Below, one piece after another: positions 32,002 through 40,888 of a stretch of 51,173 bases of DNA (position 1 is the stretch's first letter; each line of letters opens with the position of its first letter). The notes under the pieces are model-generated. The model had not been told where the DNA came from. It saw only the letters and a list, made by a program, of their open reading frames with translations, and did not search any database. The stretch lies in the NCBI GenBank assembly GCA_004558525.1, contig SFCQ01000012.1, forward strand, positions 1 to 51,173, in the 5' to 3' direction. Both the position numbers and the translations under genes were made by a program. The stretch is from Clostridiales bacterium (GTDB taxonomy: Bacteria > Bacillota > Clostridia > Christensenellales > CAG-138).

Positions 32002-32559
32002 AAAAGGGTGCTTACGGGCGATCTGCCGCTGTTTGTTAACTGCGCCACGCGTGCTGAAATAACCGCGCTTACAGCCGCGCTTAGGCCCTATGAGGCGGTA
32101 AGGCTGGTACTCACCGGCGCATATGGGCTTGACGCCGGTATGGAGCTTGTAACCTCGGGCAAGCTTCCCGTTATAATGGGCGACCATACGGAAGCCTTCA
32201 ATACCGCAAACTACGTTACGGAGTTTGAACGCATAATACCGCTTATGGAATCCGGCGCGCCGATAGCCATTGGCTGCTGCGGCGATAATACTACCTCCGG
32301 ACGCGAGTCACTGCTGTGGAATGCGCTGTTTTGGATAAGGCGCGGCCTTTCCCCTGAAAAAGCGCTGGAGTGCATAAGCTATACGCCCGCAAAAATACTT
32401 GGCGTGGAGAACAGGATAGGCTCCATAGAGATCGGCAAGGATGCGGACATTACCGTGTGGAGCAAAAATCCGTTTGAAACATATGAAGCGCGCATAACCG
32501 CAGCGCTGATATCCGGAAGGGATGCATTCAGAAAGGAGGATACCCCGTCATGCTGGTAA
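31999..32559 (+). pseudogene. Amidohydrolase-like protein truncated at its N-terminus; metal-site residues degenerate
   Basis: The last 186 residues of an amidohydrolase paralogue; the N-terminal half with the HxH motif is missing because of the junction. Where relatives have an HAHRADD block this protein reads VNCATRAEI, and the later His of LHATGAEA is replaced (LTGAYGLDA). An Asp is retained in CCGDNT near the expected position. The beta-sandwich tail (IGSIEIGKDADITVWSKNPF) is intact. It overlaps the following complete amidohydrolase by ten bases. Even the intact gene probably encoded a catalytically altered partner of that enzyme. Isoleucine use is ATA-rich, as in the right part of the window. 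Confidence 0.85.
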
Positions 32560-33701
32560 TAAAAAACGCGCGCGTTTTCACCGCGGCAGGCAGAAATTAC
32601 GACAAGGGCGACATAGCTGTTGAAAACGGCAAAATCGTCGCCGTAACCGAGAGCATTGAAACGAAGGACAGCTACGATGTGATAGACGCCTCCGGCCTTT
32701 TTGCAATGCCTGGCATAGTGGATGCGCACAGCCATATAGGCGGCTTTGCCGGATACGATCAGGATCTGAACGAAATGACATGCAATGCCACGCCCTCCAT
32801 GGAATCCTTTTACGCCATAGACGTAACTACAAAGGACTTTCAGCGCGCCAAACGCGCAGGCATAACCACATCCGTAATAGCTCCTGGCAGCGGCAACGTT
32901 GTAGGCGGACTTGTCTGCGCAGTAAAGAGCGCCGGCAGCAGTTTGGAGGATATGTGCATAAAAAATCCCGTCGCGCTTAAGATGGCGCTTGGCGGCAACC
33001 CAAAGGGCGTATACGGTGCAAAGCAGCAGCTGCCTATGACCAGGATGGGCGTTGCTCAGGTTATACGCGATACGCTCTCCAGGGGACGCGAATATATGCG
33101 CAAGAAGGAGGCGGCTGAGGGTGATGCGGCAAAGCTTCCACCCTATGATGCCGGACTTGAGAACGTATGCCGTGTGCTGCGCAGGGAAATACCGCTCAAG
33201 GTGCATTGCGAGCAATTCGATATGCTTACCGTAATACGCATAGCGGAGGAATTTGACGTGCTTTTCACATTGGACCATGCGTGGGGCGCAAGCGATTTTT
33301 ATGATGAAATATGCACCGCAAAAAACCTGGTAGGCGTCATATTCGGCCCCATAGGAGTGGTGCTGCTGCCTGGTGAATGTGGCAAAGTGGATATAGAAAG
33401 CGTAAAGGTGATGGATGAGCGCGGCGTAACGCTTGCCATAATGACAGACGGCCCCATAATGAACCCGGAAATGATAGTGGCTCAGGCAGGCGAGGCCGTG
33501 CGCATGGGTACGCCGCATGAAAGGGCACTGCGTATGCTTACCATAAATCCGGCCAACATAGTCGGGCTTGGCGGGCGCATAGGCTCACTGGAGGTTGGTA
33601 AAGATGCAGACGTGGCGCTGTTTAAGGGTATTCCGGCACTGGATATAGCTGCACGCTGCGTGCGCACCATAGTAAACGGCAAAACAGTCTACGCTGAATG
33701 A
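32550..33701 (+). CDS. Amidohydrolase, second copy linked to a peptide importer
   Basis: A 383-residue member of the same amidohydrolase group as 27,043-28,179. It shares the segments PGSGNVVGG, MALGGNPKGVYG and PMTRMGVAQVIRDTLSRG near residues 112-180. Ligand candidates are HSH in DAHSHIGG (about 60), His in KVHCEQ (about 215), His in LDHAWGA and Asp in MTDGP (about 293). The second His pair and the TDHD motif of the other copy are reduced here to single residues, so metal content may differ. AAAGGAGG precedes the start. The gene is convergent with the minus-strand importer genes and shares a terminator with them. Confidence 0.87.
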   Translation: MLVIKNARVFTAAGRNYDKGDIAVENGKIVAVTESIETKDSYDVIDASGLFAMPGIVDAHSHIGGFAGYDQDLNEMTCNATPSMESFYAIDVTTKDFQRAKRAGITTSVIAPGSGNVVGGLVCAVKSAGSSLEDMCIKNPVALKMALGGNPKGVYGAKQQLPMTRMGVAQVIRDTLSRGREYMRKKEAAEGDAAKLPPYDAGLENVCRVLRREIPLKVHCEQFDMLTVIRIAEEFDVLFTLDHAWGASDFYDEICTAKNLVGVIFGPIGVVLLPGECGKVDIESVKVMDERGVTLAIMTDGPIMNPEMIVAQAGEAVRMGTPHERALRMLTINPANIVGLGGRIGSLEVGKDADVALFKGIPALDIAARCVRTIVNGKTVYAE

Positions 33702-33756
33702 GCCTGCGCACCCGCCGCCCAAAGGCAAGCGCGGCACGCCGGCTATATATAACGAA

Positions 33757-33792
33757 AAAAGTGGCTTGTGAGAGATGCTTGCAGCCACTTTT
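33757..33792. terminator. Terminator of the AGTGGC hairpin family
   Basis: AAAAGTGGCT (33,757-33,766) pairs with AGCCACTTTT (33,783-33,792) over a 16-base loop, with A and T tracts on the two sides. It lies between convergent genes and can serve both strands. Its stem recurs at 48,641, 48,677 and 51,019. Confidence 0.8.
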
Positions 33793-33856
33793 CTGATTGA
33801 TTTGGCGCGCAGGCAATATTCCAACGCGCCGTTATCGGGTTTAGCTTATGTCCTGT

Positions 33857-34807
33857 TCAGCCCAGCTCGGCCCTGTATTCTTCGGTCTCCCTGTCGTTTG
33901 CCAGTATAAAGTGACCTTCCTCTATCTCCCTCCATGCAGGAGGATACTTATCATAGTCGTAATGGCACTCATCAGGCTTATACACTATCAGCTTCTTGTT
34001 CTTTTCCCTATCAGGATCGGCAAGCGGCAGCGCGCTTAAAAGCGCCTTTGTATACGGGTGCAGAGGATGCGCAAACAGCTTTTCGCAATCCGCAAGCTCA
34101 ACTATGGTGCCTTTGTGTATAACGGCTATCCTGTCCGAGATAAAGCGCATAACGCTAAGGTCGTGCGCTATGAACAGATACGTCAGGTCCCTTTCCCTTT
34201 GCAGCTTGCTCATAAGGTTGAGCACCTGCGCCCTTATTGATACGTCAAGCGCCGATATCGGCTCATCCGCTATGATAAACTCCGGCTCCATAATAAGCGC
34301 TCTCGCTATGCCTATGCGCTGCCTTTGGCCTCCTGAAAACTCATGCGGAAACCTTGATGAAAATTCCGGCAGAAGGCCCACGTCCAGAAGCGATTCGTCA
34401 ACCAGTTCCGTGCGCTGCCTGCGCGTCAGGTTCTTTTTTGTGCTGTATGTGCCTTCGGCAATGATATAGTCTACCTTGGCCCTTTCGTTCAGGCTGGCCA
34501 TAGGGTCCTGGAATATCATCTGTATTTCGGATATCACCTTTTTATCAAGCTCTCTTGATATTTTGCCGTCTATGCGCTCCCCCTTGTACAGTATACTGCC
34601 TGCGCTTATTGGATGTATACGCATTATGGCGCGGCCTATGGTGGTTTTGCCGGAGCCGGACTCGCCCACCAATCCAAACGTTTCTCCCCTGTAAATATCA
34701 AAGCTTACGCCTTTTACCGCCTTGAACGGGTTACGCCTTGTGCCGAAGGTGACCTCCATATCCCTTACGCTCAAAAGAACTTCTTTCCTTTTCTTTGCAG
34801 CTTCCAT
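33857..34807 (-). CDS. Dipeptide/oligopeptide ABC transporter ATPase (DppF-like)
   Basis: A 316-residue ATPase. I chose the ATG at 34,807, with AAGGAGG eight bases upstream, over a TTG seven codons earlier. Motifs are GESGSGKTTIGRAIMRI (Walker A, about 47), FSGGQRQRIGIARAL and FIIADEPISALD, with the oligopeptide-transporter C-terminal tail LFAHPLHPYTKALLSALP. It is very similar in layout to the second half of the fused ATPase at 28,630. It pairs with the DppD-like ATPase encoded just upstream on the same strand, with which it forms the energy unit of the importer. Confidence 0.93.
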   Translation of the reverse strand: MEAAKKRKEVLLSVRDMEVTFGTRRNPFKAVKGVSFDIYRGETFGLVGESGSGKTTIGRAIMRIHPISAGSILYKGERIDGKISRELDKKVISEIQMIFQDPMASLNERAKVDYIIAEGTYSTKKNLTRRQRTELVDESLLDVGLLPEFSSRFPHEFSGGQRQRIGIARALIMEPEFIIADEPISALDVSIRAQVLNLMSKLQRERDLTYLFIAHDLSVMRFISDRIAVIHKGTIVELADCEKLFAHPLHPYTKALLSALPLADPDREKNKKLIVYKPDECHYDYDKYPPAWREIEEGHFILANDRETEEYRAELG

Positions 34808-34824
34808 GTATGCAGCCTCCTTCG

Positions 34825-35877
34825 TCAAATGCCGCTATGTATGTTTTTAAGGTACGCAGGCGGGTCTATCTTGGGCGCCCTTGGATCAAGCAGCCATGTA
34901 CGCGCCTTATGCGTGGGCGAAACATCGAAGAAGGGCGGCTGCTCCTCAAAGTCGATTGCAAGCGCCTGAGGATTGCGCGGGGCAAATGCATCGCCCTTTA
35001 TCTCCTTGAACAGGTTTGGCGGCGTCCCCTTTATGGAATAGAGATCCTGCCCCTTTATGCCCAGCTGCGGCAGGCTTGAAAGCAGCGCCCATGTATACGG
35101 ATGATGCGGATCATAGAACACTTCTCTTACCATGCCTATCTCCACTATATCTCCGGCATACATTACGGCTACCCTGTCCGCTATATTCGCAACAACGCCA
35201 AGGTCATGCGTAATGAATATTATGGTCAGATTATAGCGCTGCTTCAGCTCCTTCAAAAGCTCCAGTATCTGCGCCTGTATGGTAACGTCAAGCGCCGTTG
35301 TAGGCTCGTCGCATATCAGTATCTTCGGCCGGCAGGCTATGGCAATGGCTATTACCACCCTTTGCCTCATTCCTCCGGAAAACTCATGCGGATACTGCTT
35401 ATACCTTCTTTCCGGCTCCTCGATGCCAACATCCCGCAGTATGCCATACACGGCCTCCTTCAGCTTTGCGCCCTTCAGCCCCTGATGCAGCTCCAGCGCC
35501 TCGCCTATCTGCTTGCCTATCGTCTTTAGCGGATTAAGGCTCGTCATGGGGTCCTGCATTATCATGCTGACCTCGCTGCCGCGTATCTTCAGCCATTCCT
35601 TATCCTTTTTATATGACGACAGCACCTGAGGCTTTGCGTCATCCATGCCGTAATATACTATTTCTCCGGATGATATAAAGCCGTTTGGGTCGAGCAAGCC
35701 TATAAAGTTCTTGTTCAGCACGCTTTTTCCGCAGCCGGATTCGCCCACTATGGCAAGGCTTTCACCCTTATATACATCCAAGCTTACTCCGCGTATGGCG
35801 TGCAGCACCTTTCCGCGCAAATTGAACTTAACGTTGAGGTCCTTTACGGACAATATGATGTTGTTATTCTCTTCCAT
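34825..35877 (-). CDS. Dipeptide/oligopeptide ABC transporter ATPase (DppD-like)
   Basis: A 350-residue ATPase with Walker A GESGCGKS (about 43-50), FSGGMRQRVVIAIAIACRP and LICDEPTTALDVTI. Its C-terminal region, typical of DppD/OppD, includes HPYTWALLSSLPQLG and FAPRNPQALAIDFE. The length is slightly above the usual 330. It lies between dppC and dppF, with 12 and 17 bases between genes. ATA is the dominant isoleucine codon. It works with the DppF-like subunit to power uptake. Confidence 0.93.
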   Translation of the reverse strand: MEENNNIILSVKDLNVKFNLRGKVLHAIRGVSLDVYKGESLAIVGESGCGKSVLNKNFIGLLDPNGFISSGEIVYYGMDDAKPQVLSSYKKDKEWLKIRGSEVSMIMQDPMTSLNPLKTIGKQIGEALELHQGLKGAKLKEAVYGILRDVGIEEPERRYKQYPHEFSGGMRQRVVIAIAIACRPKILICDEPTTALDVTIQAQILELLKELKQRYNLTIIFITHDLGVVANIADRVAVMYAGDIVEIGMVREVFYDPHHPYTWALLSSLPQLGIKGQDLYSIKGTPPNLFKEIKGDAFAPRNPQALAIDFEEQPPFFDVSPTHKARTWLLDPRAPKIDPPAYLKNIHSGI

Positions 35878-35889
35878 AAAAGGCCTCCC

Positions 35890-36930
35890 TCAGTTGATGT
35901 GGTTCTTAGGATCGGCAGCGTCGCTGAAGGCATTGCCAACAACGTAGAACGATATAGTGACCACCGAAAGTATTATGGTGGGATATATCAGCTGGTACCT
36001 GAGCGTTGGGCTGAGCATAAGCTTCCTGCCCACGTTTATAAGGTTGCCCAGGCTTGGCACCTCCGCGGGAAGGCCCAAGCCTATATAGGTTATAAATACC
36101 TCGCTTGCTATAGCCTCGGGTATTGACAGCGCCATCCTGAGCATTATTACCGATACCAGATACGGCAGCAGGTTCCTGAATATAATGGTCAGCGTGCCTG
36201 TGCCCAGGCATCTTGACGCCAGATTGTATTCCCTATCCCTGATTATGATTATTTGGTTGCGTATAAAGCGCGCCATGCCTATCCACCGCGTAAGGCTCAT
36301 GGCAAGCAGCAGCGTGCCAACGGACGGCTTCATCATGTATGATACAAGAATCAAAACAAGCGATGACGGCACGTTGTCCAGTATGTTGTACAGCTCGGTA
36401 AATATTATATCCGTCTGCCTGACATAGCCCCAAAGCACGCCCGCGGCTATGCCTATTATAGCCTCTATGCAGGCTACCGCAACGCCTATCAGCAAAGATG
36501 TGCGCGTCGCGCCCCAAAGCCTTGACCACAGATCCTGACCAAGCTCATTAGTGCCCATTATAAAGGTAAAATCCCTTCCATCCTCAAGCACTACCTTGCT
36601 GCCCGGCTCAAGGTTCCTGAATATGGCGCCCGTTTGCGGGTTTATGTTTGAGTTAAACGAATCAAGCTGATTGGGCAGATACGGCTGTATGAACGTGAAC
36701 GCAAGTATGGCAAGCACTATACATACCAGTATCATAGCCACGGGGTTTTTTCTGAATGCCCTGAACGTGCTTCTCCAGTATGAATAGTTTGAATAGCCCG
36801 TGCGCTCAACAGCGGCCTCGTCAAAAGGCACCACCTTAAAGGCTTCTTCATCGCTAAGCTTTGTGCGTATGGCCTCGTTAACGCTTTCCTCAAGCTTTTC
36901 CACACGGGGGTTTTTGAATCTCATGCCCAT
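35890..36930 (-). CDS. Dipeptide/oligopeptide ABC transporter permease (DppC-like)
   Basis: A 346-residue permease. The ATG at 36,930 follows GAGGTGA by a few bases and overlaps the end of dppB, so it is preferred to an upstream ATG at 36,960. A long hydrophilic N-terminus (about 75 residues) precedes the first span, as usual in DppC. Family marks are MGTNELGQDLWSRLWGATR (about 132) and the coupling loop SRCLGTGTLTIIFRNLLP near 245. Six spans are visible. It is the partner of the DppB-like permease encoded immediately upstream. Confidence 0.92.
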   Translation of the reverse strand: MGMRFKNPRVEKLEESVNEAIRTKLSDEEAFKVVPFDEAAVERTGYSNYSYWRSTFRAFRKNPVAMILVCIVLAILAFTFIQPYLPNQLDSFNSNINPQTGAIFRNLEPGSKVVLEDGRDFTFIMGTNELGQDLWSRLWGATRTSLLIGVAVACIEAIIGIAAGVLWGYVRQTDIIFTELYNILDNVPSSLVLILVSYMMKPSVGTLLLAMSLTRWIGMARFIRNQIIIIRDREYNLASRCLGTGTLTIIFRNLLPYLVSVIMLRMALSIPEAIASEVFITYIGLGLPAEVPSLGNLINVGRKLMLSPTLRYQLIYPTIILSVVTISFYVVGNAFSDAADPKNHIN

Positions 36931-36934
36931 ATGC

Positions 36935-37879
36935 TCACCTCGATCCTTTCTTGCCCGCAAAGCTTATGCGCGGGTCAAGAAGCGTCATCATTATATCGCC
37001 CACAATAAGGCCGATTATGCCTACGGATGCAAACAGTATAACTATCGCCTGCACCATGCTGTTATCCTGCCTTTTTACAACGTCAACCAGCAAGCCGCCC
37101 ATGCCGGGTACGGAGTAGAGCGATTCTATGTATATAGAGCCTACCACCGTATTCAAAAACGTTGTGGGCAAATACTGGCCAAGCGGCACAAAAGCGTTCC
37201 TGAACACATGGCGGAACATTATCCTTCTTTCAGAAAAGCCCTTTATCCTGGCAAGCTTAACGTAGTCCTTTGTGCTTTCATCCACCATATAACGCCTAAG
37301 CCACATAGCGTAGTAGGATATATTTGGCAGCGCCAGCGAAAACACGGGCAATATCCATGTTCTTGCTTCCGTTTCCTTAAATGTCAGCGGCAGGTTCAAT
37401 AGCTCCGTACCATATATTTGTATAAACAAAAAGTATACTGCGGCAGGCACAGCCTGAATGAGCACTATGAACGCTGTACCTATTTTATCGACAATTTTTC
37501 CCTTGTTTTGCGCCATTACCGTGCCAAGCGGCAAGCCTATCAAAAGCGCCAGCAGCAGCGCAAGCACACCAAGCTTTAGGCTAAGGGGTATTTTGGGCGC
37601 AAGCACCTCAGTAACAGGCACCTGATTCCTGTAAACATACGATATACCGAGGCTGCCCTTTGTAACCACATCCCTTATGAATATAAACAGCTGCTCCGCT
37701 ACGGGCTTATCAAGCCCCATCTGGTGCAGGCTGTTCTTTATCTGCTCCGGCGACATATGGTCATAATTGGGGAAATAGCCTGTAATTGGCATTTTACGCA
37801 TAAGCACGAACACTATCGACACGATTATTATAAGCGTGATAATGGAGCGGGCTAAGCGTTTGGCAATGTACTTTACCAT
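36935..37879 (-). CDS. Dipeptide/oligopeptide ABC transporter permease (DppB-like)
   Basis: A 314-residue permease with an N-terminal anchor (ARSIITLIIIVSIVFVLMR), a periplasmic segment, and five further spans. The DppB marks are YAMWLRRYMVDES, the EAA loop FRHVFRNAFVPLGQYLP (about 220) and the C-terminal MTLLDPRISF. GAGGAAGA precedes the start. It is the intact counterpart of the fragment at 31,608-31,998 and shows what that gene has lost. It forms the translocation path with DppC for peptides delivered by the lipoprotein encoded next. Confidence 0.93.
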   Translation of the reverse strand: MVKYIAKRLARSIITLIIIVSIVFVLMRKMPITGYFPNYDHMSPEQIKNSLHQMGLDKPVAEQLFIFIRDVVTKGSLGISYVYRNQVPVTEVLAPKIPLSLKLGVLALLLALLIGLPLGTVMAQNKGKIVDKIGTAFIVLIQAVPAAVYFLFIQIYGTELLNLPLTFKETEARTWILPVFSLALPNISYYAMWLRRYMVDESTKDYVKLARIKGFSERRIMFRHVFRNAFVPLGQYLPTTFLNTVVGSIYIESLYSVPGMGGLLVDVVKRQDNSMVQAIVILFASVGIIGLIVGDIMMTLLDPRISFAGKKGSR

Positions 37880-37962
37880 TCTTCCTCCTGCATCCGCATT
37901 CGGGCAGCCGCATCAAGCAGCCGCCCGAATGCAAGCTTTTATCAAAGCGATGTGTTTAATGC

Positions 37963-39957
37963 TTAATACTCTCCGTTAGTCCACGAATTCAGATTCTTCT
38001 CATATTCCTCCATAGAGATGAAGTGATCCTGAAGATGCATGCCCTTATAGGATAGCTTAGCATAGCCGCAGGCAGCATATGCGCCCTCGTATATATTGAG
38101 CTTTGTCGCCTGATAGTTGGCGGGCCCAATGTAGCAGGGAACAATCATAGCGTTGTTTATAAGCAGCGCCTCCGCCTTGGCAAAGTTGTCAAAGCGCTTG
38201 GTCAGGTCAACGCCCTCCTGTATGCCCGCGTCAACAAGCGAGTAATACTCTTTGAGCACTGCGCGCACTTCGGCAAAATCCTCCGAGGCTATAAACTCAT
38301 CGGCATAGTTGCCTACGCTGTTGGTGGTTATAGCGGTAAAGTTGTTGCGGAACAGTTCGTCATCCAGTATAAGGTTCCATCTGTTATAGGTGTTGCCGGC
38401 CTCTATACCTGTTTCGGGATTGGTGGAGCCGCCGAAGGGATCGGTCCACGTCTGCGGGTCTATATAGTCGGCGCCCCAGCGCACGCGCATGAAGCAATAC
38501 TTACCTGCGCTTCTGGTCTCGGAAAGGAAGTTCTCCGAGGGGCCAGCCCACAGCTCCAGCTTTATGAAGTCCGTGCCGAGCGCCTTTTCAAGCTGCTGCT
38601 TTACTATTACGCACTCGTTCTCGTAGTTCTTATCGCCGCTCTGATAGGATATCAGCATGGTTACGGGGAACGTTACGCCCTTTGCGCTCAGCTCCTCCAT
38701 AGCCTTTGCCTTATACTCGTTAGCTTTATCCAGGTTGTAGAAATTGGCCTCGATGCCTTCAAACGCGGGCATATCGGCAAAGTCTACTCCCTTATCGGTA
38801 TAGCAGGAGCCTGCAGGGGTTATGCTGCGCTGCAGCAGGGCCTTGTAGCTTTCCTGGTCCACTGCGCTTTGCACAACGAACTCTCTGTCAAGCGCGCTCA
38901 TCACGGCATGGCGGAAATTGCTGTTCAGTACGCAGCGCATCCAATCCTCGGGCTTATACTCGTCGGGATAAGTCGGGCGGAAGTTGAACGCATAGAAGTA
39001 ATGCCACATGGCGTCCTCACGGCTCTTGGAAAGGTAGTCTGTATTGTTCGCCTTCCAATCGTCCAGTATATCGTTGCTGATCTTGGCATAATCAATCTCA
39101 TTGCGCAGCACCATTGTGGGGGCAAGTGTTGCGGCTTCTGCGTTGTAGGTTTTTTCTATCCTGTCGATATAAACCCTGTCAGCGTCCCAGTTATTTACGT
39201 TCTTGACGAATGTCTGCTTTACCTGAGGCTCCCATTCGGTCAGTATAAACGCGCCGCAGCTATATATCTTGTCGATAGATGTGCCGAAGTCGTTGCCGGT
39301 TTCGGTAGCGAGCGAATCCACCAGCGGCCCATACACGGGCAGCCAGCATGCATATGCCAAACCGCCAAGGAAGTAGGGCGTGGGCCTTTCCAGCGTGTAT
39401 TCAAGCGTATAAGCGTCCAGCGCCTTTACGCCTACATCGTCAAAGTTAGCTTCCTCGCCGGCGGCAAGCGCGTTAAAATAAGCTTCCGCTCCCTTAATCA
39501 CCTTTACCTGATCATATGTACCCGAATCGGTCTTGGGGTCGCACACCAGCTTTAGGCCGCTTACCCAGTCGTTCGCGGTGACATCGGCTATCTCCTTGCC
39601 GTTGCAGTCATACCATTTCTGGCCTTCCCTTATTTTAAAAGTCCATACCGTGCCGTCGTCGCTGGTGGTCCAGGATTCGGCCAAAGCGGGTATTACATTC
39701 GAATGGTTGTCGAACTCCACAAGACCGTCAACCATATTGCAGGCTACGGCATGCTCCAGCTCCTTGCCGCTGGCAAGATAGTTGAGCGTGGTATTCTCCA
39801 CATCGTAAAGCATACGGAAAACAGCGGGTTCGCCGTTGCCCGTATTGCTGCCATCGGCCGCATTGCCGCCGTTAGGCTGGTTTGTATCCTGAGTGCATCC
39901 GCACACTATAGCGGCCGCCATCAGGATAGCAAGCAGAAGTGCAAAATACTTCTTCAT
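37963..39957 (-). CDS. Peptide ABC transporter substrate-binding lipoprotein (DppA/OppA-like)
   Basis: A 664-residue extracellular lipoprotein. The ATG at 39,957 gives a clean signal (MKKYFALLLAILMAAAIVCG) with the lipid-bearing Cys at residue 21 and AAAGGAG ten bases upstream. The mature part is a family-5 binding protein: after an Asn/Gly-rich tether comes NTTLNYLASGKELEHAVACN, then ALAESWTTSDDGTVWTFKIR near residue 100. At 664 residues it is longer than the usual 530-580, so its binding pocket may be enlarged. It is the first gene of the minus-strand importer operon and captures peptides at the cell surface. Confidence 0.93.
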   Translation of the reverse strand: MKKYFALLLAILMAAAIVCGCTQDTNQPNGGNAADGSNTGNGEPAVFRMLYDVENTTLNYLASGKELEHAVACNMVDGLVEFDNHSNVIPALAESWTTSDDGTVWTFKIREGQKWYDCNGKEIADVTANDWVSGLKLVCDPKTDSGTYDQVKVIKGAEAYFNALAAGEEANFDDVGVKALDAYTLEYTLERPTPYFLGGLAYACWLPVYGPLVDSLATETGNDFGTSIDKIYSCGAFILTEWEPQVKQTFVKNVNNWDADRVYIDRIEKTYNAEAATLAPTMVLRNEIDYAKISNDILDDWKANNTDYLSKSREDAMWHYFYAFNFRPTYPDEYKPEDWMRCVLNSNFRHAVMSALDREFVVQSAVDQESYKALLQRSITPAGSCYTDKGVDFADMPAFEGIEANFYNLDKANEYKAKAMEELSAKGVTFPVTMLISYQSGDKNYENECVIVKQQLEKALGTDFIKLELWAGPSENFLSETRSAGKYCFMRVRWGADYIDPQTWTDPFGGSTNPETGIEAGNTYNRWNLILDDELFRNNFTAITTNSVGNYADEFIASEDFAEVRAVLKEYYSLVDAGIQEGVDLTKRFDNFAKAEALLINNAMIVPCYIGPANYQATKLNIYEGAYAACGYAKLSYKGMHLQDHFISMEEYEKNLNSWTNGEY

Positions 39958-40033
39958 CGGTTGTTTTCTCCTTTGCAACATGTGATTTTCATTGCCGCAC
40001 GCACGGCAAATCTATATAAAAATAAAAATATAT

Positions 40034-40079
40034 AATCGCTGCTGTATCGTATGCGCAATCGCTGCTGTATCGTATGCGC
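40034..40079. repeat. Exact 23-bp tandem duplication
   Basis: The unit AATCGCTGCTGTATCGTATG plus CGC occurs twice in direct succession (40,034-40,056 and 40,057-40,079) with no mismatch. It lies about 75 bases upstream of the peptide-binding-protein gene and may overlap its promoter region. Confidence 0.9.
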
Positions 40080-40519
40080 GTATGTGCTGAGTCTTAAGCT
40101 TTCGCTTATGTTTACGTTTTCGTTCTGCCGGCACAGCCGGTTTGTGTGTACGGTAGTCTATCGGTTCTGTTCTGCAAATTGTTCCTCAGCGCCGCATTTA
40201 TTTGGCCTGAGGGCTTCCATCAATGTTATAGAAACGGTATTGTTCATACGTTTAATTTGGGATATATAATATATATTATATCAACATCCGCTAAAATGCA
40301 ACCGTTTCTAAACATTTTTATCAAATAATTATTCACCATAAATTGCAATGCCAATCGCCGCATCAAAGTCAGTGATAAGGCTTGTTAGCTGATATTCGCA
40401 CTCAGCAATCTCTTTAAGATATATGCTTTATTCGAAAGCTCCGTCTAATCCTTGGCAGGCATTTTATTCTGCAAATAGAAATTAAGCTGTTGTCCCGGCG
40501 GGGTTTTCTGCTTCAACGG

Positions 40520-40551
40520 GCTTTCCCCCGCCCATTCGGGCGGGGGAAAGC
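40520..40551. terminator. Strong GC-rich hairpin downstream of the Cys-rich small protein
   Basis: GCTTTCCCCCGCCC pairs perfectly with GGGCGGGGGAAAGC around an ATTC loop. It lies 46 bases past the stop of the minus-strand small protein. U-tracts are weak on both sides, so it may be a terminator or an RNA-stabilising hairpin. Confidence 0.6.
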
Positions 40552-40597
40552 TTTCTTATACATCACCGGCGGCATGCGCCGCCTTAGATATTAAGGC

Positions 40598-40846
40598 TTA
40601 GTTGCAGCCGCAGCCGCAGGGGTTGTTATTGTTGTTGTTGGAGCAGCCGTTGTCACAGCCGCAGCCGCAGCCATTGTTGCTGAATCCGCCGGCAAGCAGG
40701 ATAAGTATGATTATCCACCACCAGTTGTTGTTGCAGCCACAGTCATCGTTGCAGCCGCAGCCGCAGCCGTTGTTGCTGTATCCGCCGGCAAGCAGGATAA
40801 GTATGATTATCCACCACCAGTTGTTACCGTTGCAAAAGCTACACAT
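40598..40846 (-). CDS. Small Cys/Asn/Trp-rich protein made of a tandem 32-residue repeat
   Basis: An 82-residue protein from the ATG at 40,846, with AAGGAGG eight bases upstream. It consists of MCSFCNG and two near-identical units: NNWWWIIILILLAGG, then Tyr or Phe, then SNNGCGCGC. An Asn/Cys-rich tail follows. The DNA repeat period is 96 bases (40,685 versus 40,781). Each unit pairs a short membrane-like helix led by three Trp with a Cys/Gly cluster. I recall tiny spore-associated proteins (YjcZ type) with a similar hydrophobic-plus-Cys layout. Nearby spoVA genes make a spore role plausible, but this family is not one I can name. The Cys clusters could bind metal or form disulphide cross-links. 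Confidence 0.7.
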   Translation of the reverse strand: MCSFCNGNNWWWIIILILLAGGYSNNGCGCGCNDDCGCNNNWWWIIILILLAGGFSNNGCGCGCDNGCSNNNNNNPCGCGCN

Positions 40847-40888
40847 TATGCTTTCCTCCTTGTTATTTGCCCCGATGGGCAATTCTAA

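Larger units (their letters stand above)
39958..40597. other. AT-rich intergenic region
   Basis: No gene is seen in these 640 bases. They contain a hairpin (TTGCCG-CACGCA-CGGCAA, about 39,992-40,009), an exact 23-bp tandem duplication, an AT-rich near-palindrome at about 40,261-40,282, and a strong hairpin at 40,520-40,551. The promoter of the importer operon should lie near the left side, but I could not fix its boxes. Confidence 0.5.

Noticed and set aside
40598..40846. Repeat array as a CRISPR
   Set aside because: Only two units of 96 bases, coding in frame with a good ribosome binding site and no spacer pattern.
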